Shown here piece after piece: positions 41,957 to 50,460 of a DNA stretch of 64,000 bases; position 1 is the stretch's first letter; each line of letters begins with the position of its first letter. The DNA lies in the NCBI RefSeq assembly GCF_947488515.1, contig NZ_CANKZF010000002.1:248001-312000 (forward strand), given 5' to 3'. Made by a program: the position numbers and the translations under genes. The notes below the pieces were generated by a model. It searched no databases. It had not been told where the DNA came from and worked only from the letters and a program-made list of their open reading frames with translations. This DNA is from an uncultured Nocardioides sp. GTDB taxonomy: Bacteria; Actinomycetota; Actinomycetes; Propionibacteriales; Nocardioidaceae.

Positions 41957-42772
41957 ATGACTTCCACGATGACTTCCCTGTTCAGCACGCGTGCGCGCAC
42001 GGCCCTCGGCGCCCTCTCGGTCGCCGCCGTCCTCACCCTCTCCGCCTGCGGCGGCTCGGACTCCTCCGACTCCGACGCCGGCAAGGACGCCTCCAAGGAC
42101 GCCTCGTCGAGCGCGTCGCCGTCGGCCGGTGCCTCGGACGGCGCTGCCGCCGAGGGCCCCCAGCCCGACCTCGACGCCATTCCCGACGTCGTGGCCGAGG
42201 TCAACGGTGAGGAGGTGACCAAGGAGGAGTTCGTCCCGATCTACGAGGCGGCCTTCCAGCAGGCGGCCTCCCAGGCCCAGATGGGTGGCGAGGAGCCTGA
42301 CGAGGAGGCGCTCCGCAAGGAGACCGCCGACAACCTCGTCGACACCGAGTTGCTGCTCCAGGAGGCCGAGTCCCGTGGGCTCGAGGTCTCCGACGAGGCC
42401 GTCGAGGCCGAGCTCACCAGCCTGGCCGAGCAGAACGGCATGAAGACGGCCGACGAGCTGCTCAAGGCGGTCGAGGCGCAGGGCGTCAGCGCCGACCAGG
42501 CGCGCGAGCAGGTCGAGACCCAGGCGATGGTCGAGCAGCTCGTCGAGGACGAGAACGGCCCCATCGAGCCGACCGACAAGGAGCTGCGCAAGCTCTACGA
42601 CCAGGTCAAGAAGCAGCAGGCGGCCTCGGGCGGTGGCGGCCAGGAGATCCCGCCGTTCGCCCAGGTGCGTGACCAGCTCGCGGAGCAGGCGTCGAGCCAG
42701 GAGACCGGCAAGGTCGCGACGGCGCTGGTGGAGGACCTCCGCAAGGACGCGGACATCACCATCAACCTCTGA
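41957..42772 (+). CDS. Lipoprotein with SurA-N-like chaperone domain
   Basis: A 271-aa lipoprotein with lipobox LSAC (Cys31), a long Ser/Asp/Ala linker (about residues 32-66) and then the SurA N-terminal pattern: VVAEVNGEEVTKEEFVPIYEAAFQQA, LVDTELLLQEAESRGLEVSDEAVEAEL, EQVETQAMVEQLV. No parvulin PPIase domain follows, so it would be a chaperone-like protein at the outer face of the membrane. The second ATG at 41972 is an alternative start. TACCGT lies 8 nt before ATG 41957. Its stop falls inside the 11-bp tandem repeat. Confidence 0.85.
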   Translation: MTSTMTSLFSTRARTALGALSVAAVLTLSACGGSDSSDSDAGKDASKDASSSASPSAGASDGAAAEGPQPDLDAIPDVVAEVNGEEVTKEEFVPIYEAAFQQAASQAQMGGEEPDEEALRKETADNLVDTELLLQEAESRGLEVSDEAVEAELTSLAEQNGMKTADELLKAVEAQGVSADQAREQVETQAMVEQLVEDENGPIEPTDKELRKLYDQVKKQQAASGGGGQEIPPFAQVRDQLAEQASSQETGKVATALVEDLRKDADITINL

Positions 42773-42804
42773 TCAACCTCTGATCAACCTCTGATCAACC
42801 TCTG
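42761..42804. repeat. Four perfect tandem copies of an 11-bp repeat
   Basis: ATCAACCTCTG is repeated exactly four times (42761, 42772, 42783, 42794). Copy junctions supply TGA on the plus strand (lipoprotein stop at 42770-42772) and TCA read as TGA on the minus strand (hydrolase stop at 42784-42786). An 11-bp unit changes frame with each copy, so copy number sets where both proteins end. Confidence 0.95.
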
Positions 42805-43623
42805 GCCGAGGAAGCCCGCCAGGAGCTCCCGGAACGCCGACGGCTGCTCCAGCGGCGGTGCGTGACCACAGCGGCCCAGGACGTGGAGTCGTACGTCGGC
42901 GAGGTGGTCGAGGAGCGGCAGCGCGGCTGTCCGCAGCGGCGTCAGCCGGTCCTGCGCCCCGTGGACCAGCAGCACCGGTGCGCGCACGGCGGCGAGGGTG
43001 GTGGCGGACAGGGTCAGGTCGTCGACCCACCGGGTGCGGGGCGGCGGGAACAGCACCGCGAACGACTCCGCACCGGCCTCCATCGCGTCCGCCCGCCCGG
43101 CGACCGCCTCCTCGGTGACGAGTGACTGGTCGAGGACGAGGCGGCCCAGCATGTCGCGGGCGCCGGCGCGGCCGGGAGCCGCTGCCCAGACGGCGTTGAG
43201 GTCGGCGGACAGCGGCGCGCCGGGAGCGCCCATGGTGGCGACGGCGACGACGCAGGTGACCTGTCGTGGACGGGCGGCGGCCAGGGCGAGCGCGACGGCA
43301 CCGCCCATGGAGTGGCCCACGACGGCGTACGACGTCTCGCCGAGGGCGTCCATGAGGCCGGCCGCCTGGTCCGTCCAGGCCCGCAGGCCCCCCGACGTCC
43401 CGGGAGGCAGCGGCGTGCTGCCGAAACCGGCCTGGTCGGGGGCCACCACGCGGTGCGACCCGGCGAGGGCCGCGGCGGTCGCCGCCCACGCGCCGGCACC
43501 CGTGGTGCCGGGCCCCGAACCGTGCAGCATCAGCACGGCGGGCCCGGCTCCGGCATCGAGCACCTGCACGGGCGAGCCGGCGACCTCGACGGTCCGGTGG
43601 CCCGTCACCGCGCCGTCGAGCAC
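42784..43623 (-). CDS. Alpha/beta hydrolase, meta-cleavage-product-hydrolase-like
   Basis: A 279-aa alpha/beta hydrolase. The oxyanion segment is LHGSGPGTTGAGAW (shared with C-C bond hydrolases such as BphD/XylF), nucleophile Ser is in GHSMGG, acid Asp in VHGAQDRLTP and His in GRCGHAPPLEQP. It likely hydrolyses an ester or C-C bond of a catabolic intermediate. The C-terminal LIRG is encoded by the 11-bp repeat. The start is GTG 43623, 16 bp after the DJ-1 gene, so the two are co-transcribed. Confidence 0.85.
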   Translation of the reverse strand: MLDGAVTGHRTVEVAGSPVQVLDAGAGPAVLMLHGSGPGTTGAGAWAATAAALAGSHRVVAPDQAGFGSTPLPPGTSGGLRAWTDQAAGLMDALGETSYAVVGHSMGGAVALALAAARPRQVTCVVAVATMGAPGAPLSADLNAVWAAAPGRAGARDMLGRLVLDQSLVTEEAVAGRADAMEAGAESFAVLFPPPRTRWVDDLTLSATTLAAVRAPVLLVHGAQDRLTPLRTAALPLLDHLADVRLHVLGRCGHAPPLEQPSAFRELLAGFLGQRLIRG

Positions 43624-43639
43624 GCCCGGGTGGAGGCGG

Positions 43640-44209
43640 TCATGCCGACGCGTCGCCGATGGACTTGTCGAAGACCTCCATCATGGCCCGGCCGAACTGC
43701 GGCATGTCGGGCCAGCCTCGGCAGGAGACGAGGTTGCCGTCGACGCAGTCCGGGGCGTCGACGACCGTCGCGCCGGCGTTCTCCATGTCGCCGGTGATGG
43801 GCGGGAAGCACGCGGTCCGGCGCCCCTTGAGCAGGCCGTAGACGGCGGGGACCTGCGCGCCGTGGCAGACCAGCGCGATGGGCAGGTCGCGGGCGAAGAA
43901 GTGCTCGGTGATGCGGCGCACGTCGGCGTCGACGCGGATCCACTCGGGGGCTCGGCCGCCCGGGATGATCAGGGCGTCGTAGCGTTCCACGTCGACCTCG
44001 GCCCAGGTGAGGTCGACCGGCAGCTTGCGGCCGTTCTTCTCGACGTAGGCGTCGCAGTTGGGGTCGAACTCGTGGATCACGAGCTGGATGTCGCGCGTCG
44101 TCAACGAGGCGACGTCGACGTCCCACCCGCCCTCCTGCACGCGGTAGTAGGGGTACATGGTGTCGAGCTCTTCGGCGGCGTCGCCGGTCATGAGCAGTGC
44201 TCTGGGCAC
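43640..44209 (-). CDS. DJ-1/PfpI-family protein
   Basis: A 189-aa DJ-1/PfpI fold protein: RALLMTGDAAEELDTMYPYYRVQEGGWDVDVAS, YDALIIPGGRAPEWIR, and nucleophile elbow Cys in ALVCHGAQVPAVYGL. Family members act as glutamine-amidotransferase-like hydratases, deglycases or proteases; the role here is open. GTG 44209 is preferred to ATG 44257 because GAGGAG lies 6 nt upstream and family proteins start at this point. Confidence 0.88.
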   Translation of the reverse strand: MPRALLMTGDAAEELDTMYPYYRVQEGGWDVDVASLTTRDIQLVIHEFDPNCDAYVEKNGRKLPVDLTWAEVDVERYDALIIPGGRAPEWIRVDADVRRITEHFFARDLPIALVCHGAQVPAVYGLLKGRRTACFPPITGDMENAGATVVDAPDCVDGNLVSCRGWPDMPQFGRAMMEVFDKSIGDASA

Positions 44210-44255
44210 CTGGATCTCCTCGCACTCTGCAGCGGGTGGGCTGACGGTCGATCCC

Positions 44256-44268
44256 ATCGGATCGGATT
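44256..44268. promoter_or_regulatory. Candidate GntR operator copy in front of the DJ-1 gene
   Basis: ATCGGATCGGATT shares ATCGGATCG-N-AT with the site at 45150-45161 in the divergent GntR/Fe-ADH promoter region. It lies in the 71-bp gap between the GntR stop and the DJ-1 start, in an unusually A/T-containing stretch. Confidence 0.35.
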
Positions 44269-44280
44269 GGATCGGTCGGC

Positions 44281-45072
44281 CTAGGATTCCGCCGACCGCG
44301 GGTTGCCGTCAAGACCCTGTCCGGACCGGCCCGCCTCCTCGGACTCGTCGAACAGCCGCCGGAAGCGGTCGCGCGACAGCAGGATGTGGCGCCGCATGGC
44401 GTATGCCGCCGCGTCGGGGTCGCGGGCGGCGATGGCACTGAGGACCTCCTCGTGCTCGCCCATCGCCAGGAAGGTCACCTCGGCGTCGTAGAGCAGCCGG
44501 AAGAGGTGCACGTGCGTGTGCAACCGCGCCAGCGCCTCGCGGACCACCTGGTTGCCGGCGCTGTCGGCGACGAGGTCGTGGAAGGCGGCGTCGCGCAGGC
44601 CGAAGGCGCCGTAGGCGACGTGGCGGTCCCCCTCGCCCAGCTCGGCCATCTCGTCGAGCATCAGCCGCAGGCCGCTGACCTGCTCGGACGAGGCGCGTTC
44701 GGCCGCGTGGCGCGCGGCGGCAGGCTCGAGGAGGAGGCGGATCTCCACCATGTCCTCGAAGCGTTCGCGCGTGATCTGCGGCGGGATCCGGTAGCCGGCG
44801 TGCGGCACCCGGACGACGAGGCCGTCGGCCTCCATCCGGTTGAGCGCGTCGCGGATCGGTGTCTGGGAGACGCGCAGCTCGCGCGCCAGCGCGTCGATGG
44901 TCACCCGTGAACCCGGCTCGATGCGCAGCGACATCAGCTGCCCCAGGAGGGTGTCGTAGACCTCGTCGGCCAGGCGGCCGCGCGTGCGGTCCACGCGGAG
45001 CCCGTCGCCGGGCGTCGGGGCCCACGGCCCGCCGGCCCGGCCCGCCGTCGTCTCGCTCATGTCCCCGTCCAT
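44281..45072 (-). CDS. GntR-family (FadR/FCD) transcription regulator
   Basis: A 263-aa regulator: winged HTH (LADEVYDTLLGQLMSLRIEPGSRVTIDALARELRVSQTPIRDALNRMEADGLVVRVPHAGYRI) and C-terminal FCD domain (EIRLLLEPAAARHAAERA, FGLRDAAFHDLVADSAGN, HEEVLSAIAARDPDAAAYAMRRHILLSRDRF) with the metal-ligand-type Asp/His residues. It normally represses catabolic genes until a small acid binds. It is divergent from the Fe-ADH operon. The start could be ATG 45072 or ATG 45060. Confidence 0.9.
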   Translation of the reverse strand: MDGDMSETTAGRAGGPWAPTPGDGLRVDRTRGRLADEVYDTLLGQLMSLRIEPGSRVTIDALARELRVSQTPIRDALNRMEADGLVVRVPHAGYRIPPQITRERFEDMVEIRLLLEPAAARHAAERASSEQVSGLRLMLDEMAELGEGDRHVAYGAFGLRDAAFHDLVADSAGNQVVREALARLHTHVHLFRLLYDAEVTFLAMGEHEEVLSAIAARDPDAAAYAMRRHILLSRDRFRRLFDESEEAGRSGQGLDGNPRSAES

Positions 45073-45110
45073 GTCCTGGTCCCTTCTCCCGCGTGTCGAG
45101 CCCGGACCTG

Positions 45111-45161
45111 TTGACAGCGGCCGGTGTCGTGGCTCATGCTCTCGCACCAATCGGATCGTAT
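45111..45161 (+). promoter_or_regulatory. Promoter (TTGACA / CATGCT) with downstream operator for the Fe-ADH operon
   Basis: TTGACA at 45111-45116, 18 nt, CATGCT at 45135-45140 on the plus strand. ATCGGATCGTAT at 45150-45161 would lie at the transcription start, a good place for repression by the divergently encoded GntR protein. About 90 nt of leader follow before ATG 45251. Confidence 0.42.
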
Positions 45162-45250
45162 AGGAAATGGGTCGGCTGGCAAGGCCATTGGTCAGCCGCC
45201 ACCACCTCCACCCGGTCCCGATCCCATCCCTCCTCCCCCTCGGAGCACCC

Positions 45251-46516
45251 ATGAGCTTGCTCGGCGTCCTGCGCGGTCCCCGCCAGGTCCTGTTCGGAGC
45301 CGGGCAGCGCCATGCGCTCGGGACGGTCGTCTCGGCGCTGGGCTCGCGCGCCCTGGTCTGCACCGATGCCCGGTTCGGAGCGACCCCGGAGTTCGCCCAG
45401 CTCGTCCGGCGGCTCGAGGACGCCGGTGTGGAGGTCACGTCGTACACCGAGGTGGAGCCGGACGTCCCGGTGCACCAGGTCGTCCGGTGCGCCGAGCTCG
45501 CCGCGGCAGCCGAGCCCGACGTCGTCGTCGGGATGGGAGGGGGCAGCTGCCTCGACCTGGCCAAGGCCGTCGCCGTGCTGCTGACCCACGGCGGGACGCC
45601 CGCCGACTACTACGGCGAGCTCCGGGTGCCCGGGCCGGTCGTGCCGGTCGTCGCCCTGCCCACCACGGCGGGCACGGGGTCGGAGGTGACGCCGGTGGCG
45701 GTGCTCACCGACCCCGACCGGATCAGCAAGGTGGGGATCTCCAGTCCGTACCTGATCCCGCACGCCGCCGTCTGCGACCCGGAGCTCACGGTCGGCTGCC
45801 CGGCCCCGCTCACGGCGAGCGCGGGTGCGGACGCCCTCTCCCACGTCGTCGAGGCCTTCACCGCGATCCGTCGGCCGGTGACGTCCGAGCTCGCCACCGA
45901 GCGCGTCTTCGTCGGCAAGAACGAGCTGACCGACACCTACGCGCTGCTCGGTGTGCGCCTGATCGCCGGGAGCCTGCACCGTGCGTGGACGGCCCCCGAC
46001 GACGTCGAGGCCCGCGAGGCGATGATGCTCGGCGCGACCGCCGGCGGTTTCGCCCTCGGCACGGCCGGTACGGCGGCGGCGCACGCGATCCAGTACCCGG
46101 TCGGAGCCCTCACCCACACCCCGCACGGTGTGGGGGTCGGCGCCCTCCTGCCCTACGTCATGGAGTTCAACCGACCGGCCCGGGTCCCCGAGCTGGCGGC
46201 CGTGGCCGTCGCGATGGGAGCCTCGCCCGACTGGTCGGCCGAGGACCTCGCCGACGAGGCGATCGACCGGGTGACCGCGCTGCTGGCCTCGGTGGGGATC
46301 CCCGCCACCCTGGCCGAGCTCGGGCTCCCGGCCGACCAGCTGCGGTGGACGGCCGAGCAGGCGGCAGGCGCCGAACGGCTGGTCGCCAACAACCCGCGGC
46401 CACTCGACGTCGACGCGCTCGAGCACATCGTGCGCGCCGCCCACGCCGGCGACCGCTCGGCGCTGCGCGAGGCCGTGCCGACACCTGCCGGCCTCGCTAC
46501 GACTGGAGGTGCGTGA
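45251..46516 (+). CDS. Iron-containing alcohol dehydrogenase (maleylacetate-reductase/1,3-propanediol-dehydrogenase type)
   Basis: A 421-aa group III dehydrogenase. The NAD-binding GMGGGSCLDLAKA and TTAGTGSEVTP motifs and the metal-binding residues in GADALSHVVEAF and HAIQYPVGALTHTPHGVGVG (Asp and three His) are all present. It interconverts an alcohol or diol and its aldehyde or ketone. First of seven plus-strand genes; its stop overlaps the aldehyde dehydrogenase start (TGATG). Confidence 0.9.
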   Translation: MSLLGVLRGPRQVLFGAGQRHALGTVVSALGSRALVCTDARFGATPEFAQLVRRLEDAGVEVTSYTEVEPDVPVHQVVRCAELAAAAEPDVVVGMGGGSCLDLAKAVAVLLTHGGTPADYYGELRVPGPVVPVVALPTTAGTGSEVTPVAVLTDPDRISKVGISSPYLIPHAAVCDPELTVGCPAPLTASAGADALSHVVEAFTAIRRPVTSELATERVFVGKNELTDTYALLGVRLIAGSLHRAWTAPDDVEAREAMMLGATAGGFALGTAGTAAAHAIQYPVGALTHTPHGVGVGALLPYVMEFNRPARVPELAAVAVAMGASPDWSAEDLADEAIDRVTALLASVGIPATLAELGLPADQLRWTAEQAAGAERLVANNPRPLDVDALEHIVRAAHAGDRSALREAVPTPAGLATTGGA

Positions 46517-47991
46517 TGACGGTCGTGGACGAGGTGCTGCGCCCGGTTGCCGACGTCATCGACGTACCGACCGACCTGTTCGTGGCGGGCACCTGGCGCC
46601 CCGCCGCCGCCGGCCGTCGGCTGGAGGTGGCCGACCCGGCCACGGGCTCGGTGCTGGCCACCGTGGCGGACGCGGACAGCGACGACGCGACCGCGGCCGT
46701 CGACGCCGCCGCAGCTGCGGCCGCCGACTGGGCGGCGACGTCGCCCCGCTCACGCGCCGACCTCCTGATGCGCGCGTTCCACCTGATGCAGGAGCGGAGC
46801 GAGGAGCTCGCGCTGCTGATCTCCCTCGAGAACGGCAAGTCGTTGGCCGACGCCCGCGGCGAGGTGGCCTACGCGGCGGAGTTCTTCCGGTGGTACGCCG
46901 AGGAGGGCGTGCGGCTGCGGGGCCAGGTCGGCCACGCGCCCAGCGGCGCCAACCGGCTGATGGTGACCTACCAGCCGGTGGGTGTCAGCGTGCTCGTCAC
47001 GCCCTGGAACTTCCCCGCGGCGATGGCCACGCGCAAGATCGCGCCGGCCCTCGCGGCGGGGTGCACGACGGTCCTCAAGCCGGCGGCGGAGACACCCCTG
47101 ACCGCACTGGCCGTGGCCGCGCTCCTGGAGGAGGTCGGGCTGCCCGCCGGCGTGCTGAACGTCGTCACGACGTCTCGCCCGGGCCCGGTCGTGGAGACCA
47201 TGTTGACGGACCGGCGCACGCGCATGGTGTCGTTCACCGGCTCCACCGAGGTCGGCCGGGTGCTGCTCCGCACCGCGGCCGACCACGTCCTCAAGTGCGC
47301 GATGGAGCTCGGCGGCAACGCCCCCTTCGTGGTGCTGGCCGACGCCGACGTCGAGGCGGCGCTCGACGGGGCGATGGTCGCCAAGATGCGCAACGGCGGC
47401 CAGGCCTGCACCGCCGCCAACCGCTTCTACGTGCACGACTCGGTCCACGACGCCTTCGTCGAGGGCCTCATCGCCCGGATGGCCGCGATCCGCGTCGGCC
47501 CCGGCACGGACGAGGCCACCCAGTGCGGTCCCCTGATCAACGACCACGCCGTGCGCAAGGTCGACCTCCTGGTCCGCGACGCCGTGCGGCGGGGCGCCCG
47601 CGCCATGATCGGCGGCCGCGCCCCGGACGGACCCGGTTCGTTCTACCCGCCCACCGTGCTGGTCGACGTACCCCTCGACGCCCAGGTCCTGCACGAGGAG
47701 GTCTTCGGGCCGGTCGCGCCCGTGGTCCGCTTCGACCGCGAGGAGGACCTGCTGCCCGTGGTCAACGACACCGACCTTGGCCTCGTCAGCTACCTCTACA
47801 CCCGCGACCTCGCCCGCGGGCTCCACCTCGCGGAGCGCCTCGAGAGCGGGATGGTCGGGCTCAACCGCGGCCTCGTCTCCGACCCCGCCGCCCCCTTCGG
47901 CGGCACCAAGCAGAGCGGACTCGGCCGCGAGGGCAGCACCGAGGGGCTGCTCGAGTTCATGGAGGCCCAGTACGTCGCCACGTCCTGGTAG
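46516..47991 (+). CDS. NAD(P)-dependent aldehyde dehydrogenase (succinate-semialdehyde dehydrogenase-like)
   Basis: A 491-aa ALDH with Asn in VTPWNFP, Glu in MELGGNAP and Cys in NGGQACTAANRF. The C-terminal LNRGLVSDPAAPFGGTKQSGLGREG matches SSADH/GabD-type enzymes. It would oxidise the aldehyde made by the preceding Fe-ADH to an acid. GGAGGT precedes ATG 46516. The gap to the binding-protein gene is 86 bp. Confidence 0.92.
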   Translation: MTVVDEVLRPVADVIDVPTDLFVAGTWRPAAAGRRLEVADPATGSVLATVADADSDDATAAVDAAAAAAADWAATSPRSRADLLMRAFHLMQERSEELALLISLENGKSLADARGEVAYAAEFFRWYAEEGVRLRGQVGHAPSGANRLMVTYQPVGVSVLVTPWNFPAAMATRKIAPALAAGCTTVLKPAAETPLTALAVAALLEEVGLPAGVLNVVTTSRPGPVVETMLTDRRTRMVSFTGSTEVGRVLLRTAADHVLKCAMELGGNAPFVVLADADVEAALDGAMVAKMRNGGQACTAANRFYVHDSVHDAFVEGLIARMAAIRVGPGTDEATQCGPLINDHAVRKVDLLVRDAVRRGARAMIGGRAPDGPGSFYPPTVLVDVPLDAQVLHEEVFGPVAPVVRFDREEDLLPVVNDTDLGLVSYLYTRDLARGLHLAERLESGMVGLNRGLVSDPAAPFGGTKQSGLGREGSTEGLLEFMEAQYVATSW

Positions 47992-48077
47992 CCCCCCACT
48001 TCCTCAGCAGCGTCGACCGTCTCGGCACCAGCCCAGCACCACCCGATCATCCACCCCGAGCAGGAAGCAGGAAGCAG

Positions 48078-49508
48078 ATGCGGTACCTACAGCGAGTGGG
48101 ACGCAGGTCCCTCCCCGGCCGCCAGGCACGCCTGGCCACAGCGGCCATCCTGGTGGCGACGGCCCTCGCGGCCTGCGGCGGCGGTGACGGCGACGGGGGC
48201 GGCGGTGCCGAGGCAGCGAGCGGCGCCAAGGCTCCGGCCACGATCCCCGAGCTCACCGACGACCCGCTGACGCTCAGCTTCATCTGGTTCGAGTGGCCGC
48301 CGGCCCAGGCGCTGGAGGACTTCGCCAATGCGGAGTACACCAAGGAGCGGCCCAACGTGACCATCGAGGTCAACACGGTGCCCAACGCCAACTGGCACGA
48401 TGCGATGTTCACCCAGTTCGCCGCGCGGCAGACCGACTTCGACATCCCGATCCTGGACTCCCAGCACATCGGTGAGGCCGTCACCAACGGCAACATCCTC
48501 GACCTCACCGACTTCGTCGACGAGAACATCGAGGTCGACGCCTACCCCCCCTACCTGCTGGCGGCGTACGGCCAGTACCCGCAGGCCGAGACGGGCCAGC
48601 GCGACGAGGACGCGAGCCTCTACGGCCTGCCGCTGCTCGGCGACACGTGGACGATGATCTACCGCAAGGACCTCATCGGCGACGAGCCCCCGAAGACGTG
48701 GGACGAGATGATCGACGCCGCCAGGACGTGCCAGGACGAGAACCCGGGCGTCAGCGGGCTCGCCTTCCACCAGGCCAACGGCTCCGACGCCGCAGCCGTC
48801 ACCTACAACACGGTCAACGGTGTCTACGGCGGCAACCTCTGGAACGCCGAGGACAAGACGATCGAGGGCGTCATCAACGACGAGGCCGGCCAGAAGGCCA
48901 TGGACGTCCTCGTCAACGAGATGAAGCCGCTGACCGCGAAGGGCTCGGGCAACTGGTTCATCGACGAGGTCAACGCCGCTGTCGCGCAGGGCAAGGCCTG
49001 CATCGCGTTCCAGTGGATCGCCGCCGCCGGGGGCCTGGTCGACCCGGCACAGTCGACGCTCGGCACGACCGAGGACGAGATCCTCGACAAGCTCGGCTTC
49101 GCCACCCTGCCGACCCAGGAAGCCGACGTCGTGCCCCTCGGCGGGATGGGCATGCACGTCTCCGCCTACGCGCCTGCCGATCGGCAGGCCGAGGCGCTCA
49201 ACTTCATGAAGTGGTTCGAGCAGGAGGACATCCAGAAGAAGTGGGCCGCGGCCGGCGGCGTGCCGGCGCGCACCGACGCGCTCGAGTCCCCGGAGTTCCT
49301 CGAGGCCGGACCGTTCAACCAGGTGTACGCCGACTCGGTGTCCCGCATGCGCGACATGTGGAACGTGCCGGAGTACGCCCGCCTGATCGACATCGAGAAC
49401 ACCAACGTCAACGCCGCGCTCAACGGGGCCAAGGACCCCGAGGAGGCGCTCGACGACATCGCCGAGCAGCAGCAGCAGGTGCTCGACTCCAGCGGTGGCG
49501 GGCTGTGA
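48078..49508 (+). CDS. ABC transporter solute-binding lipoprotein (family 1 extracellular)
   Basis: A 476-aa binding protein. The lipobox is LAAC (Cys33), followed by a Gly/Asp linker and a mature domain with PNVTIEVNTVPNANWHDAMFTQFAA, IPILDSQHIGEAV, GLPLLGDTWTMIYRKDLI, PPKTWDEMIDAARTC and a C-terminal MKWFEQEDIQKKWAAAGGVPAR. This is the sugar/polyol/glycerol-phosphate binding class. It captures the substrate for the following permeases. ATG 48078 has AGGAAGCAG upstream. Confidence 0.92.
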   Translation: MRYLQRVGRRSLPGRQARLATAAILVATALAACGGGDGDGGGGAEAASGAKAPATIPELTDDPLTLSFIWFEWPPAQALEDFANAEYTKERPNVTIEVNTVPNANWHDAMFTQFAARQTDFDIPILDSQHIGEAVTNGNILDLTDFVDENIEVDAYPPYLLAAYGQYPQAETGQRDEDASLYGLPLLGDTWTMIYRKDLIGDEPPKTWDEMIDAARTCQDENPGVSGLAFHQANGSDAAAVTYNTVNGVYGGNLWNAEDKTIEGVINDEAGQKAMDVLVNEMKPLTAKGSGNWFIDEVNAAVAQGKACIAFQWIAAAGGLVDPAQSTLGTTEDEILDKLGFATLPTQEADVVPLGGMGMHVSAYAPADRQAEALNFMKWFEQEDIQKKWAAAGGVPARTDALESPEFLEAGPFNQVYADSVSRMRDMWNVPEYARLIDIENTNVNAALNGAKDPEEALDDIAEQQQQVLDSSGGGL

Positions 49509-49518
49509 GCCGACCGCG

Positions 49519-50460
49519 ATGACCACCACGACCGACCACCCGGTGCAGGAGGCGTCCGCGGCGTCGCCGCCTGCACCGGGACGGTCCCCCCGCCTCACCG
49601 ACCGCCGGCTGGCGCTGGTGTTCATCTCACCGGCGATGCTGCTGCTGCTGACGATGTCGGTGTTCCCGCTGCTGTGGGCGCTCTACCTGTCCTTCACCGA
49701 CTACTCCGCCACGCGCGACGCGCCGGCCGACTTCGTCGGGTTCGAGAACTACACCACCATCCTCACGTCCCCGGAGGTCTGGCAACGGGCCCTCACGACA
49801 CTGGTCTACGTCACCGGCGCCGTGGCGCTGCAGACCGTGCTGGGCTTCGGCATCGCCTACCTGATCTCGCGGCGGACCCGCGGACGAGGGGTGCTGACCA
49901 CCCTGTTCCTGGTCCCGATGATGCTGTCGCCGGTCGTGGTCGGCCTGTTCTGGAAGTTCATGCTGGACGCCCAGTTCGGGGTGATCAACTCCATGCTCGG
50001 CTCGCTCGGCTTCGGGCAGGTGGAGTGGCTCACCCGGCAGAGGACGGCGTTGTTCTCGCTGATCGTGGTCGACACGTGGCAGTGGACGCCGTTCATCATG
50101 CTCATCGCGCTCGCCGGCCTCACCGCGGTCCCGAAGTACCTCTACGAGGCCGCGTCCATCGACCGCGCGTCGGAGTGGTTCCGCTTCCGCCACATCACCC
50201 TGCCCATGGTGTGGCCGCTGCTGCTCATCGCGGTCATGTTCCGTGCCATCGAGGCGTTCCGGCTGTTCGACCTCGTCTACATCCTCACCAGCGGAGGCCC
50301 CGGGGTCTCCACCGAGACGTTGTCGTTCCACGTCTACAAGGTCGCGTTCCTCGGCTTCAACACCGGGCTCGCGTCGGCGTACGGGATCCTCATGGTCCTC
50401 GTCGTCATCGTCCTGGCGCAGCTCTACCTGCGCTACCTGAACAAGCTCAAGGAGGGGTGA
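49519..50460 (+). CDS. ABC sugar/polyol transporter permease 1 (UgpA/MalF type)
   Basis: A 313-aa permease with six membrane helices and the cytoplasmic EAA loop EAASIDRASEWFRFRHITLPM that docks an ATPase subunit. It opens with a 30-residue cytoplasmic tail and LALVFISPAMLLLLTMSVFPLLWALYLSF. The stop overlaps the start of permease 2 (TGATG). Confidence 0.93.
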   Translation: MTTTTDHPVQEASAASPPAPGRSPRLTDRRLALVFISPAMLLLLTMSVFPLLWALYLSFTDYSATRDAPADFVGFENYTTILTSPEVWQRALTTLVYVTGAVALQTVLGFGIAYLISRRTRGRGVLTTLFLVPMMLSPVVVGLFWKFMLDAQFGVINSMLGSLGFGQVEWLTRQRTALFSLIVVDTWQWTPFIMLIALAGLTAVPKYLYEAASIDRASEWFRFRHITLPMVWPLLLIAVMFRAIEAFRLFDLVYILTSGGPGVSTETLSFHVYKVAFLGFNTGLASAYGILMVLVVIVLAQLYLRYLNKLKEG

